34,711 nt of DNA. It comes from JAGNZR01 sp051652785. Lineage in GTDB: Bacteria > Fusobacteriota > Fusobacteriia > Fusobacteriales > Fusobacteriaceae. Positions 1 to 7,657 of this stretch are shown here, one piece after another (positions within the stretch are counted from its first letter, which is position 1; each line of letters starts with the position of its first letter). The translations under genes were made by a program, and so were the position numbers. The notes beneath the pieces are model-generated. The model was not told the DNA's origin. It worked only from the letters and a program-made list of their open reading frames with translations, and ran no database searches. Where the stretch lies: contig JBOFUX010000037.1 of NCBI GenBank assembly GCA_051652785.1, positions 1-34,711 of the forward strand, read 5' to 3'.

Positions 1-360
1 AAAAAGTATACAATTGAAGAACATTTTAAAAATTCCAGTGAAAATATAGTTGAGCTTTTTAATTTGTTTTTAGAAAAAATAGAAGAGATGATACCAAATA
101 TAGAGCTTGAACCGAAAAAATTATATATTGCATTGAAGAGCAACAAAAGAAATATAATAGATTTTAGGTTACAAAAGAATTCTCTTAAAATGTGGTTAAA
201 TGCAAAGAAGGAGACTTTAAATGATTCTAAGAATCTGTCAAAAGATGTATCAAATATTGGGCATTGGGGTAATGGTGATTATGAAATATCCGTCTCTAAT
301 GATGAAGAGTTAGAGTATATTTTAAGTTTAATAAAAGACTCAAACAAATTAGAAGTTTAA
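1..360 (+). CDS. DUF5655 domain protein, 3' part (gene starts before the window)
   Basis: The frame is open from base 1 and ends in TAA at 358-360, so the start lies outside the window. The visible 119 residues look like a DUF5655 domain. Recognisable elements are KKYTIEEHF near the start, EPKKLYIA in the middle, and SNIGHWGNGDYE followed by a final acidic helix. This domain often forms the C-terminus of larger proteins near restriction and DNA-repair genes; its biochemical role is not known. The last 62 codons are repeated almost exactly at 2126-2311. A TTG at 64 could start a shorter product, but homology continues upstream of it, so I treat the gene as 5'-truncated by the window. The family call is from memory of the motif pattern. 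Confidence 0.7.
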   Translation, partial: KKYTIEEHFKNSSENIVELFNLFLEKIEEMIPNIELEPKKLYIALKSNKRNIIDFRLQKNSLKMWLNAKKETLNDSKNLSKDVSNIGHWGNGDYEISVSNDEELEYILSLIKDSNKLEV

Positions 361-494
361 AGATGGAAATCATAATGACACTAAAAAATATTCAATATGA
401 AATTATAAAAGAATGCAATACCCTAGTAGAAAAGAGAATAGAAAACTGGGAAATAGGAATTGGGCTAAATAAAGTGGATGGATTAACTTCCTCT
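174..494 (+). repeat. 321-bp direct repeat, left copy (partner 2125-2445)
   Basis: Bases 174-494 match 2125-2445 at a constant offset of 1951 with no gaps. By eye there are 13 mismatches in the first 320 positions. The copy spans the C-terminal part of the DUF5655 frame, the intergenic ribosome site and the first 40 codons of fic. Mismatches are uneven: about 3 in the first 190 bases and about 10 in the last 130, where the left fic copy is no longer functional. The right edge of the left copy coincides with the junction to hsdM-like sequence. Confidence 0.93.
375..494 (+). pseudogene. Truncated 5' copy of the Fic gene (first 40 codons)
   Basis: The first 40 codons match the start of the intact fic gene at 2326, including the GLNxVDGLT stretch that resembles a VbhA-type inhibitory helix. 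The similarity stops at 494 and the frame then runs into unrelated (hsdM-like) sequence until a stop at 651-653. The catalytic Fic core is therefore absent. The ribosome site is weaker than in the intact copy (AAAGATGG instead of AAAGGTGG). If translated, the 96-residue product from the ATG at 363 would be an inhibitor-like segment with a nonsense tail. I consider it a remnant, but a free antitoxin-like peptide cannot be excluded. Confidence 0.8.
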
Positions 495-721
495 TGGAAA
501 CTTTGTAAAAAATCAACACAAAGGAAAAAATGGATTATATCATGGCAAATCCACCATTTGATGAAAATATGGAACAGCAGGGATAGTTTTAGCCAACGGG
601 GTCACTATCTTCTAATACTTCCAATGAGGGTGAAATTAGAAAAAGTATGCTAGAAGATGATGGAATTTCTTATGAAATAAAAATGGAAAAACTTGCGTCA
701 GAGTTAGGATTTGAAATATAG
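495..721 (+). pseudogene. hsdM remnant (type I methyltransferase), multiply deleted and frameshifted
   Basis: Reading through three frames gives pieces of a type I DNA methyltransferase subunit in the correct order. NFVKNQHKGKK (from 499) is followed, one base out of frame, by MDYIMANPPF (from 530), which carries the N6-adenine motif IV NPPF at 548-559. GIVLANG (580-600) is in another frame, then SLSSNTSNEGEIRKSMLE (602-655). The final piece, MEKLASELGFEI and TAG at 719-721, resembles the helical C-terminal end of HsdM. Full HsdM is about 500 residues, so most of it has been lost by several internal deletions. It cannot encode an active methylase. Its left edge is exactly the end of the direct repeat. 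The motif matches are clear; the reconstruction of deletions is inference. Confidence 0.8.
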
Positions 722-730
722 GGGGTAGCT

Positions 731-2125
731 ATGAACCTTTTACAACAAATAAGAAATGGAGAGAGTAAAACACTTGAGTTCAAAGAACTAATACCTAAGG
801 GAGAACAAATTGCTAAAACAGCAGTGGCTTTTTCTAACTATGCTGGTGGAAAAATACTTATAGGAGTAACAGATAAAAATAATATTGTAGGAATAGATGA
901 GAAACTAGATATTTTCAAGATAAAAGAAAGTTTAGAATCCACATTAATTGATAGTTGTTCCCCATATGTGAATTTTGATATTTACAATGAGACAGTAAAG
1001 GAAAAAACTATAATAGTAATAGAGATTTTTCCAGGAAAAATTAAACCTTATTATCTAAAAAAAGATGGCAGAGAGAACGGAGTTTATCTTAGAATAGGTT
1101 CTAGTAATAGAAAAGCTGGTTATGAAAATGTTTTAGAACTTGAAAGACAAAGAGCAAATATTTCATATGATGAAGAAATAGATTATGATTTAAGCTATGA
1201 GAACTTGGAATTGGATTTCCTAAAGAAAAGATTTTTAAAAGTAGGAAAAGAGATAACTCAAGATAAATTAATTAATATGAAGCTGATAAAAAATCATGGC
1301 AAAGAGTTTAAAGCAACAAAAGGATTAGGAATAATTTTAGGTAGTTATGAAAATTGTGAAATAAAATGTGCAAGATTTAAGGGTGAAAAAATGACTTATT
1401 TTGTAGACAAAAAAGAGTTTAATGGAAATATATTTGAACAAATAGACGGAGTTGAAGCTTTCCTTAGAAATCATTTAAATTTAAGAAGTAAATTTGTAGG
1501 GTTTCAAAGAAAGGATATTCTTGAGATACCACCTTTGGCATTAAGAGAAGCGATTGTAAATGCAGTTATTCATAGAGATTATTCAAACCAGGGAAGAGAT
1601 ATAAAAGTGGCAGTATATGATCATATAGTAGAGATAACATCTCCTGGTTGCTTACCTAATACACTAACAATGGAAGATATATATTCTGGTAGGTCTGAAA
1701 TAAGAAATAAAGTATTAGCTAAAGTTTTTAAAGAACTAGACTATATTGAAAAATGGGGAAGTGGATTAAAAAGAATAAATGAACTTTGCAGAGAATCAGG
1801 AGTAAAAGATCCAGAAATAAAAGAAAGTGGCGATTTTGTATCAGTGACATTTAAAAGAATGACTCAGCAGGTATTAACTGAAATACCACCGGATAACCAC
1901 CGGATACCACCGGATAATCACCGGATACCACCGGATACTTTAGAACTAAGTTTAAGCGAGAAAAATATTATAGGAATAATAGGAGATAGAAGTACAAGAA
2001 AAGATATACAGGAAAAAGCTAAAATGAGTGATGGTAGAATAAGAGAGATTTTAAGAGTTCTTCAAGATAAAAAACTTATAGAAAAAATAGGAAAAGGTCC
2101 TAGTACATTTTATAAAAGATTGTGA
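731..2125 (+). CDS. AlbA/Schlafen-type ATP-binding protein (RecG-like regulator)
   Basis: This 464-residue protein begins with a Schlafen AlbA_2 domain (residues about 10-130, with ESKTLEFKE and AFSNYAGGKILIGV). It continues with the HATPase_c_4-type region common in proteins annotated as RecG-like ATP-binding regulators (about 260-370, with LREAIVNAVIHRDYS and EKWGSGLKRI). The end is a winged-helix-like segment (about 410-464). Between them, residues 385-403 are two and a half copies of IPPDNHR, encoded by a 21-bp tandem repeat. Such genes are frequent passengers in type I restriction loci and are thought to be transcriptional or RNA-directed regulators; the target is unknown. It starts at ATG 731 behind GGGGGT, ten bases after the hsdM remnant stops, and its TGA overlaps the right direct repeat by one base. 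The gene appears intact. Confidence 0.82.
   Translation: MNLLQQIRNGESKTLEFKELIPKGEQIAKTAVAFSNYAGGKILIGVTDKNNIVGIDEKLDIFKIKESLESTLIDSCSPYVNFDIYNETVKEKTIIVIEIFPGKIKPYYLKKDGRENGVYLRIGSSNRKAGYENVLELERQRANISYDEEIDYDLSYENLELDFLKKRFLKVGKEITQDKLINMKLIKNHGKEFKATKGLGIILGSYENCEIKCARFKGEKMTYFVDKKEFNGNIFEQIDGVEAFLRNHLNLRSKFVGFQRKDILEIPPLALREAIVNAVIHRDYSNQGRDIKVAVYDHIVEITSPGCLPNTLTMEDIYSGRSEIRNKVLAKVFKELDYIEKWGSGLKRINELCRESGVKDPEIKESGDFVSVTFKRMTQQVLTEIPPDNHRIPPDNHRIPPDTLELSLSEKNIIGIIGDRSTRKDIQEKAKMSDGRIREILRVLQDKKLIEKIGKGPSTFYKRL
1883..1938 (+). repeat. 21-bp tandem repeat coding for IPPDNHR, about 2.7 copies
   Basis: Units start at 1883, 1904 and 1925. The first two differ by one base (AACCACC versus AATCACC) and the third is partial (14 bases). 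It is GC-richer than its surroundings and in frame, giving IPPDNHR-IPPDNHR-IPPDT as a linker between the ATPase-like part and the C-terminal winged helix. Copy number could vary by slippage in 7-residue steps without breaking the frame. Confidence 0.9.
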
Positions 2126-2445
2126 AAGAATTCTCTTAAAATGTGGTTAAATGCAAAGAAGGAGACTTTAAATGATTCTAAGAATCTGTCAAAAGATGTA
2201 TCAAATATTGGACATTGGGGTAATGGTGATTATGAAATATCCATCTCTAATGATGAAGAGTTAGAGTATATTTTAAGTTTAATAAAAGACTCAAACAAAC
2301 TAGAAGTTTAAAGGTGGAAATCAAAATGACACTAAAAAATATTCAATATGAAATTATAAAAGAATACAATACCCCAGTAGAAAAGAGAATAGAGAACTGG
2401 GAAATTGGAATTGGGTTAAATGAAGTGGATGGATTGACTCCCTCT
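2125..2445 (+). repeat. 321-bp direct repeat, right copy (partner 174-494)
   Basis: This copy starts at the last base of the AlbA stop codon and runs to codon 40 of the intact fic gene. It is collinear with 174-494. Together the two copies bracket 1630 bp that hold the hsdM scar and the AlbA gene. Confidence 0.93.
2126..2311 (+). pseudogene. 5'-truncated copy of the DUF5655 domain gene
   Basis: The 61 sense codons from 2126 to the TAA at 2309-2311 repeat the C-terminal half of the DUF5655 frame seen at 175-360, with only one or two residue changes. The N-terminal half is missing and the sequence is joined directly to the end of the AlbA gene. No start codon with a ribosome site precedes it. 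It is probably a leftover of the duplication that produced the direct repeats. Confidence 0.8.
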
Positions 2446-3153
2446 ACTTACCTAATCCAGTTAACAAAAGAATCCATAGAAGGAAAAAAGACTTTTGATG
2501 AGATAGAAAAAGACTTAAAAAACTATTATAATAAACAAGATAAAAATTCTATCAACTATTCAGAAATGGAGTGTGATTTAGTCTCTACAAGAATTGCAAA
2601 GCTTTTAGAAGATAGAGCTTTTGTTTTTAGTCCTATTCAACTGAAAAGTATTCATAAAAAACTTTTTTCTGAACTTATTTTAAATGAAAGAGATAACAAT
2701 ATTGGAGAATACAGAAAATACAATATCTCTAAAAAAGAGCTAGTTTTAAATGGGGATACTGTTATATATGGAGAGCACACCACAATAGTTGAGTTTTTGA
2801 AATATGATTTTGAAAATGAAAGCAGTAAAAATTATTCTGAAATGAGTTTAGAAAAACAAATTAAAAATTTAACTCAATTTACATCAAGAATATGGCAAGT
2901 ACACCCATTCATAGAAGGGAATACCAGAACTGTTGCAGTCTTTATTCAGAAATATATTTTAAGCATGGGCTACCATGTGAATAATCATCTTTTTAAAGAA
3001 AATTCAGTATATTTTAGAAATGCTTTAATAGCCTCTAATTACAGTGATATTCCCCGAAAAATATCTTCTAATTTTGACTATTTAGAGGAGTTTTTTTTTA
3101 AATTATTATCTGACAGAGAGATAGAGTTAAAAGAGATAAAAATTTTTAAATAA
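2326..3153 (+). CDS. Fic-family protein with VbhA-like N-terminal inhibitory segment
   Basis: A 275-residue Fic protein. The core motif at H193 reads HPFIEGNTRT. The canonical motif is HPFxxGNGRxxR, so the second Gly of GNG is Thr and the last Arg is Ala; this variant should still be checked for AMP-transferase activity. Residues about 26-66 (GLNEVDGLTPS ... EGKKTFDEIEKDLKNYY) resemble the small antitoxin VbhA, including the region of its inhibitory motif, though the motif is degenerate (Leu...Asp-Gly in place of Ser...Glu-Gly). A toxin with its antitoxin fused in front is therefore likely. I prefer ATG 2326 over GTG 2314 because AAAGGTGG at 2310-2317 is then well spaced. hsdR begins 28 bases downstream. 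Fic genes are common passengers of type I loci. Confidence 0.82.
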   Translation: MTLKNIQYEIIKEYNTPVEKRIENWEIGIGLNEVDGLTPSTYLIQLTKESIEGKKTFDEIEKDLKNYYNKQDKNSINYSEMECDLVSTRIAKLLEDRAFVFSPIQLKSIHKKLFSELILNERDNNIGEYRKYNISKKELVLNGDTVIYGEHTTIVEFLKYDFENESSKNYSEMSLEKQIKNLTQFTSRIWQVHPFIEGNTRTVAVFIQKYILSMGYHVNNHLFKENSVYFRNALIASNYSDIPRKISSNFDYLEEFFFKLLSDREIELKEIKIFK

Positions 3154-3181
3154 ATAAAAATAATTTTAGGGGAGAAAGAAT

Positions 3182-6100
3182 ATGAATTTTACAGAAGATG
3201 AACTAGAACAAGCCTATCTTGAGATACTAAAATCTCTTGGGTGGGAGTGTATAGATGGGAGAAGTTTAGAACGTGGCGATTATCACGAGGTAATTTTAGA
3301 AGAAAATCTCCGTGAAGCTATTTATAAAATAAATAAAAATATGCCTATCACTTCAAAAGAAGAAGCAATAAAAAAAGTTATGCATCTATCAAGTCCTATT
3401 CTATCTTCCGCCAACGAGGATTTTCATAAAATGTTTACTGAGGGAGTAGATGTTGGAGAATATACTGATAATGAAGAAAACAAAAGGTCAGGTGGAAAAA
3501 TATATCTTGTTGATTACTCTAAGGAAGAAAGCAATGAATTTTTAGCGATAAATCAATTTACAATAGTTGAAAAAACTAAACGTAGACCAGATATAATTCT
3601 TTTTGTAAATGGGATTCCTCTTGTGGTTATAGAACTTAAATCTTTAAGCAATGATAGTGTTGGAATAAAAGAAGCCTACACTCAAATAGAAAGATACAAG
3701 TTAGAGATACCTACTCTTTTTAAATACAATTCATTTATAGTTATCAGTGACGGGGTAAATGCTAAAGCTGGAACTATAAGCTCAAATGAAGAACGATTTA
3801 TGAGTTTTAGATCTGTAAATGGGAAAGTTGTCGCAAATACAGATGAACTTATGATGCAAGTTTTAGCAAAAGGAATGCTTACTAAAACTAGAATACTTGA
3901 CTTAACTAAAAATTTTGTTCTTTTTCTTCAAAATAAAACTGATAAAATAAAAATACTAGCTCAGTATCATCAGTATTTTGCAGTGAAAAAAGCATTAAAA
4001 AAAACAGAGTTAGCTACTAGTAATGAGGGAAAAATAGGTGTTGTTTGGCATACTCAAGGAAGTGGTAAATCTCTTACAATGGCTTTTTATGCAGGTCAAC
4101 TTATGAGGACATTCAAAAATCCAACTATTATAATTCTTACAGATAGAAACGATTTAGACAATCAACTTTTTGGAACTTTTTCTAAGGGACATAACTATTT
4201 AGGGGAATCTCCAAAACAAGCAAATGATAAAGATGAACTTCGAGAAATGCTCAATGTAAATAGTGGTGGAATAATTTTTTCTACTATTCAAAAGTTTTCT
4301 CCAAGACCAGAAGAAATAATAGAGGCTATTTCAGAAAGAAATAATATATATATAATAGTAGACGAAGCTCACAGGTCCCAGTATGGACTAGATGCTAAGA
4401 TGGATAGTAAGGGGAATAGTAAGTACGGCTATGCAAAACATATTAGAGATGCTCTTCCAAATGCAAATTATATTGGATTCACAGGAACTCCAATAGATTT
4501 TGATGATAAATCAACAACAGCAGTTTTTGGAAATTATATAGATACCTATGATATGACAAGAGCGGTGGAAGATGGTTCTACTGTAAAAATTTATTATGAA
4601 AATAGATTTATAAAACTTGATATTAATTATGATTTGTTAAATGAATTGGACAATGATTTTTATGAGATAATGGAAAACCAAGAAGAGTTTGCTATTGAAA
4701 AAAAGAAAAAAGACATAACAAAAATGGAAGCTATAATAGGTTCTGAAAGTCGAATAAAAACTTTAGCACATGATTTTATAACACATTGGGAAACTAGAAG
4801 AAATAATGCTTTTGGAAAATGTATGATAGTTTGTGCTTCAAGAAAAATATCAGTGGACCTTTATAATAAAATTATAGAATTAAGACCTCAGTGGCATAGT
4901 TTAGATAAAACAAAGGGAAAAATTAAAGTAATTATGACTAGTGATATTTCAAAAGACCCTAAAGAATGGGAACAGCATTTTACAACAAAGCAAGAGAGAG
5001 AAGAATATGCTAGTAGAATAAAAGATGAATCTGATGAACTAGAAATTACCATAGTTCGTGATATGTGGCTAACTGGTTTTGATGTTCCTTGTATGCATAC
5101 TATGTATATTGATAAACCTATGGTTGGTCATAATCTTATGCAAGCCATAGCTAGGGTAAATAGAGTTTATAAAGATAAAAGTGGTGGACTCGTTGTTGAT
5201 TACATAGGAGTAGGGGACGCTCTTAAAAAAGCTTTGAAACAATATACACCTAATGATCAGAAAACAGCAGGAGTGGATACCGAAAAAGCAGTGGCAATTA
5301 TGAAAGAACACTATGAAATAGTAAAGGAAATATTTCATAAGTTTGATTACTCTAATTATAAAAATGAAAGTGCATTGGATAGAGCAAAAATAATAATTCA
5401 AGGTATGGATTTTATTTTTGGAGTTGAACAAAATGAAAAAGGGACTAAGAAAAGATTTATTGATAATGTTCTAGCTCTTGCTAAAGCTCATTCTTTATGT
5501 ATAACAACTAAAGATGGACAGGCTATAAATTGTGAAGTAAGTTATTTTAAAGCTGTTAAAGCAAGTATAATAAAACTTGAAACAGAAGAGATAGGACCTA
5601 AAAAGAAACTTACAGCGAGAGAAATAAATGATAGATTAGCCATAATGATGTCAAAGACTATAATTTCTGAAGATGTAATAGACGTTTATTCAGAACTTGG
5701 AATTAATACTCCTGATATTTCTATACTATCCAATGAATTTTTAAGTGAAATAGACAAAATAAAATACAAAAATCTTGCAGTGGAAATGCTTAGAAAACTT
5801 ATTGAAGGTAAAATAAAATATTCTAGTAGAAAAAATCTTACTGTTGCAGAAAAATTTTCAACTAGACTTCAAAAAGTTATGAGTGAGTATAGGAATAAAG
5901 CTCTTACAAGTATAGAAATTATGGAAGAACTAATAAAAATGGCAAAAGATTTAATGGAATCTCATAAAAAAGGGAATTCTTTAGGACTAAGTGAAGATGA
6001 AATAGCTTTTTATGATGCTTTAGGAAAAGATGAAAAAGTAAAGAAACTTATGGGTGATGATATTCTTATTAAAATAGCAAAAGAACTAACAGAGACTATA

Positions 6101-6268
6101 AAGAAAAATATGACTATTGATTGGTATGATAAAGAAAGTGTTCAAGCTCAAATGAGAAGAGCGATAAGAAGACTTTTAAAAAAATATGGATACCCACCAG
6201 AAGACACGGAAGATGCAACTGAACTTGTACTAAAACAGGCAAAACTTATGAGTGAAGAAATGAGATAA
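3182..6268 (+). CDS. hsdR: Type I restriction enzyme subunit R (HsdR)
   Basis: 1028 residues, full length for the family. HsdR is the DNA-translocating and cleaving subunit of a type I R-M complex. The N-terminal nuclease shows RRPDIILF at about 134 and VVIELKS at about 150, the PD-(D/E)xK pattern. The superfamily 2 motor follows: Walker A WHTQGSGKS near 289, DEAH near 394, GFTGTP near 434, and motif V/VI elements DMWLTGFD near 627 and AIARVNR near 656. The C-terminal 300 residues are a helical HsdR C-domain (DUF3387 type). The start has AGGGGAGAAAG just upstream. Reading is uninterrupted, but no intact hsdM or hsdS is in view, so its activity depends on partners outside the window. Confidence 0.95.
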   Translation: MNFTEDELEQAYLEILKSLGWECIDGRSLERGDYHEVILEENLREAIYKINKNMPITSKEEAIKKVMHLSSPILSSANEDFHKMFTEGVDVGEYTDNEENKRSGGKIYLVDYSKEESNEFLAINQFTIVEKTKRRPDIILFVNGIPLVVIELKSLSNDSVGIKEAYTQIERYKLEIPTLFKYNSFIVISDGVNAKAGTISSNEERFMSFRSVNGKVVANTDELMMQVLAKGMLTKTRILDLTKNFVLFLQNKTDKIKILAQYHQYFAVKKALKKTELATSNEGKIGVVWHTQGSGKSLTMAFYAGQLMRTFKNPTIIILTDRNDLDNQLFGTFSKGHNYLGESPKQANDKDELREMLNVNSGGIIFSTIQKFSPRPEEIIEAISERNNIYIIVDEAHRSQYGLDAKMDSKGNSKYGYAKHIRDALPNANYIGFTGTPIDFDDKSTTAVFGNYIDTYDMTRAVEDGSTVKIYYENRFIKLDINYDLLNELDNDFYEIMENQEEFAIEKKKKDITKMEAIIGSESRIKTLAHDFITHWETRRNNAFGKCMIVCASRKISVDLYNKIIELRPQWHSLDKTKGKIKVIMTSDISKDPKEWEQHFTTKQEREEYASRIKDESDELEITIVRDMWLTGFDVPCMHTMYIDKPMVGHNLMQAIARVNRVYKDKSGGLVVDYIGVGDALKKALKQYTPNDQKTAGVDTEKAVAIMKEHYEIVKEIFHKFDYSNYKNESALDRAKIIIQGMDFIFGVEQNEKGTKKRFIDNVLALAKAHSLCITTKDGQAINCEVSYFKAVKASIIKLETEEIGPKKKLTAREINDRLAIMMSKTIISEDVIDVYSELGINTPDISILSNEFLSEIDKIKYKNLAVEMLRKLIEGKIKYSSRKNLTVAEKFSTRLQKVMSEYRNKALTSIEIMEELIKMAKDLMESHKKGNSLGLSEDEIAFYDALGKDEKVKKLMGDDILIKIAKELTETIKKNMTIDWYDKESVQAQMRRAIRRLLKKYGYPPEDTEDATELVLKQAKLMSEEMR

Positions 6269-6274
6269 AATTTT

Positions 6275-6325
6275 AAAAATAAAGTAAAAAAAGAGAATTA
6301 TCTCTATTTTTTACTTTATTTTTTT
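6275..6325 (+). terminator. Intrinsic terminator after hsdR
   Basis: An AT-rich stem (AAAGTAAAAAAAGAGA against TCTCTATTTTTTACTTT, one bulge) with a 4-nt loop is followed by a T-run. It begins seven bases after the hsdR stop and separates the restriction locus from the efflux operon. Confidence 0.8.
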
Positions 6326-6339
6326 ATTATTTTTTGTTC

Positions 6340-6370
6340 TTGACTCTCAACCAACTTCATAGTTTATAAT
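6340..6370 (+). promoter_or_regulatory. Promoter of the RND efflux operon with 19-bp spacer
   Basis: TTGACT at 6340-6345 and TATAAT at 6365-6370 are separated by 19 bp. Both hexamers are near consensus but the spacing is long, the hallmark of promoters activated by MerR-type regulators. A MerR regulator is the last gene of the operon. The spacer has only weak dyad symmetry, so the link to the regulator is inference. Confidence 0.65.
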
Positions 6371-6409
6371 TATTTATCTGAAACATAAAATTACATACGA
6401 GGAGAACAA

Positions 6410-7648
6410 ATGAAAAAATATCTATTCCTTTTCTTAGCTTTAAATCTCATCTCTTTTTCTAGAGAACTAACTTTAGATGACTCTCTTAATTTAGCAAAGA
6501 AAAATAACCGTAGCTTAAAAGAAAAAGAAATAAATGTACAGCAGAAAAAATTAAACGAAAAAATTAATATTAAAAATATTTTACCATCTTTAAGTGTTCA
6601 AAGTAAGCATTTTGACTATGAAAATACTAAAAATTTAGACAGTTTATTTCAGAGTGGAGCTTACTTATCACAATCATTATTTAGCGGTGGAGAAAAATTT
6701 TATAATATAAAAAGTAGTAAAGCTTCTAGAGAGTTTGAAGAGAGTGAATATAATTCTGAGGGACTAAGATTATCACTAAATGTTATAGTCTCATATGTAA
6801 AAATTCTCCAATTAGAAAAAAGTTTAGAAGTTTATAAAGCTTCTAGAAAAGAAAAATTAAGTGAACTTGAAAAGCAAAAACAATTTTATGAGCTAAGTCT
6901 TATTGATAAAAGTGAAATTTTAAGAATAGAAACATCTCTTTACCAAAGTGAAGCAAATGTTTTAAAAATACAAAATAATATTAATACAGAAAAATTCACT
7001 TTGAAAAATCTTTTAGGTATAGACATAAATGAAACTGTAAGTTTAAAAGAAATGGAAGAAAAAGAATTTTTAACTAAAGATATTGATTTAAAAAAAGACA
7101 TTGTATTTGCTATGAAAAATAGCACTTTAGCTAAAAAACTAAATAAAAAAATTGAAATAAGTGAATATAATTCCAAAAGTGTCAAGGGTAATTTTCTTCC
7201 AAAAGTTGATTTAGAATATGGCTATGAATCTTTAGAAGAAAATAGTTTTAAAAGAAGCAATGACAATTGGCAATGGAAACTTGGAATTACGTTTAAATGG
7301 GATATCTTTAATTTTGGAAGTGAAATAGATAGCTACAAAAGTTCTACTTTTGAAATTGAAAAACAAAAAAATTATAAAATAGACTCATTAGAAACTCTAA
7401 AAAGAGAGATTTCAACGGCATATTTAGATTTAACAACTTCAAGTGCAGTTATTAAAACTAATGAAAAAGCTTTATTAACATCTCTTGAAACTTACAATAT
7501 TGATAAAGAAAAATTTTCAAATAGAATTATAGATTCTGTTAATTTTTTAAAAACAGAAGCTGAATTAAGAGATGCTCAAATAACTTATCTTAACTCCCAG
7601 CTAGATTACTTTATCTACTATCACCAATACTTAATTTTACTAAAATAG
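6410..7648 (+). CDS. TolC-family outer-membrane efflux channel
   Basis: 412 residues with an N-terminal signal peptide (about residues 1-18, cleaved near SFSRELT). Two outer-membrane efflux protein repeats of alternating helix and beta segments follow, with long coiled-coil helices rich in Lys, Glu and Leu. It would form the outer-membrane exit duct for the pump encoded by the next two genes. The start has a GAGGAG ribosome site, and the stop lies nine bases before the adaptor start. Sequence conservation is low, as usual for this family, but signal peptide, length and operon position agree. Confidence 0.87.
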   Translation: MKKYLFLFLALNLISFSRELTLDDSLNLAKKNNRSLKEKEINVQQKKLNEKINIKNILPSLSVQSKHFDYENTKNLDSLFQSGAYLSQSLFSGGEKFYNIKSSKASREFEESEYNSEGLRLSLNVIVSYVKILQLEKSLEVYKASRKEKLSELEKQKQFYELSLIDKSEILRIETSLYQSEANVLKIQNNINTEKFTLKNLLGIDINETVSLKEMEEKEFLTKDIDLKKDIVFAMKNSTLAKKLNKKIEISEYNSKSVKGNFLPKVDLEYGYESLEENSFKRSNDNWQWKLGITFKWDIFNFGSEIDSYKSSTFEIEKQKNYKIDSLETLKREISTAYLDLTTSSAVIKTNEKALLTSLETYNIDKEKFSNRIIDSVNFLKTEAELRDAQITYLNSQLDYFIYYHQYLILLK

Positions 7649-7657
7649 GGGGCTCAA

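Noticed and set aside
1883..1938. Short CRISPR-like repeat array
   Set aside because: The units are contiguous without spacers, in frame and only 2.7 copies. It is a coding tandem repeat.
174..2445. Composite transposon flanked by direct repeats
   Set aside because: The repeats are gene fragments, not insertion sequences. There is no transposase and no terminal inverted repeats.
5069..5431. Minus-strand reading frame of 120 codons inside hsdR
   Set aside because: Shadow of hsdR; no ribosome site and a composition typical of the antisense of an AT-rich gene.
6346..6364. Strong MerR dyad in the efflux promoter spacer
   Set aside because: Only scattered complementary positions are present. 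The 19-bp spacing is convincing but the dyad itself is not.
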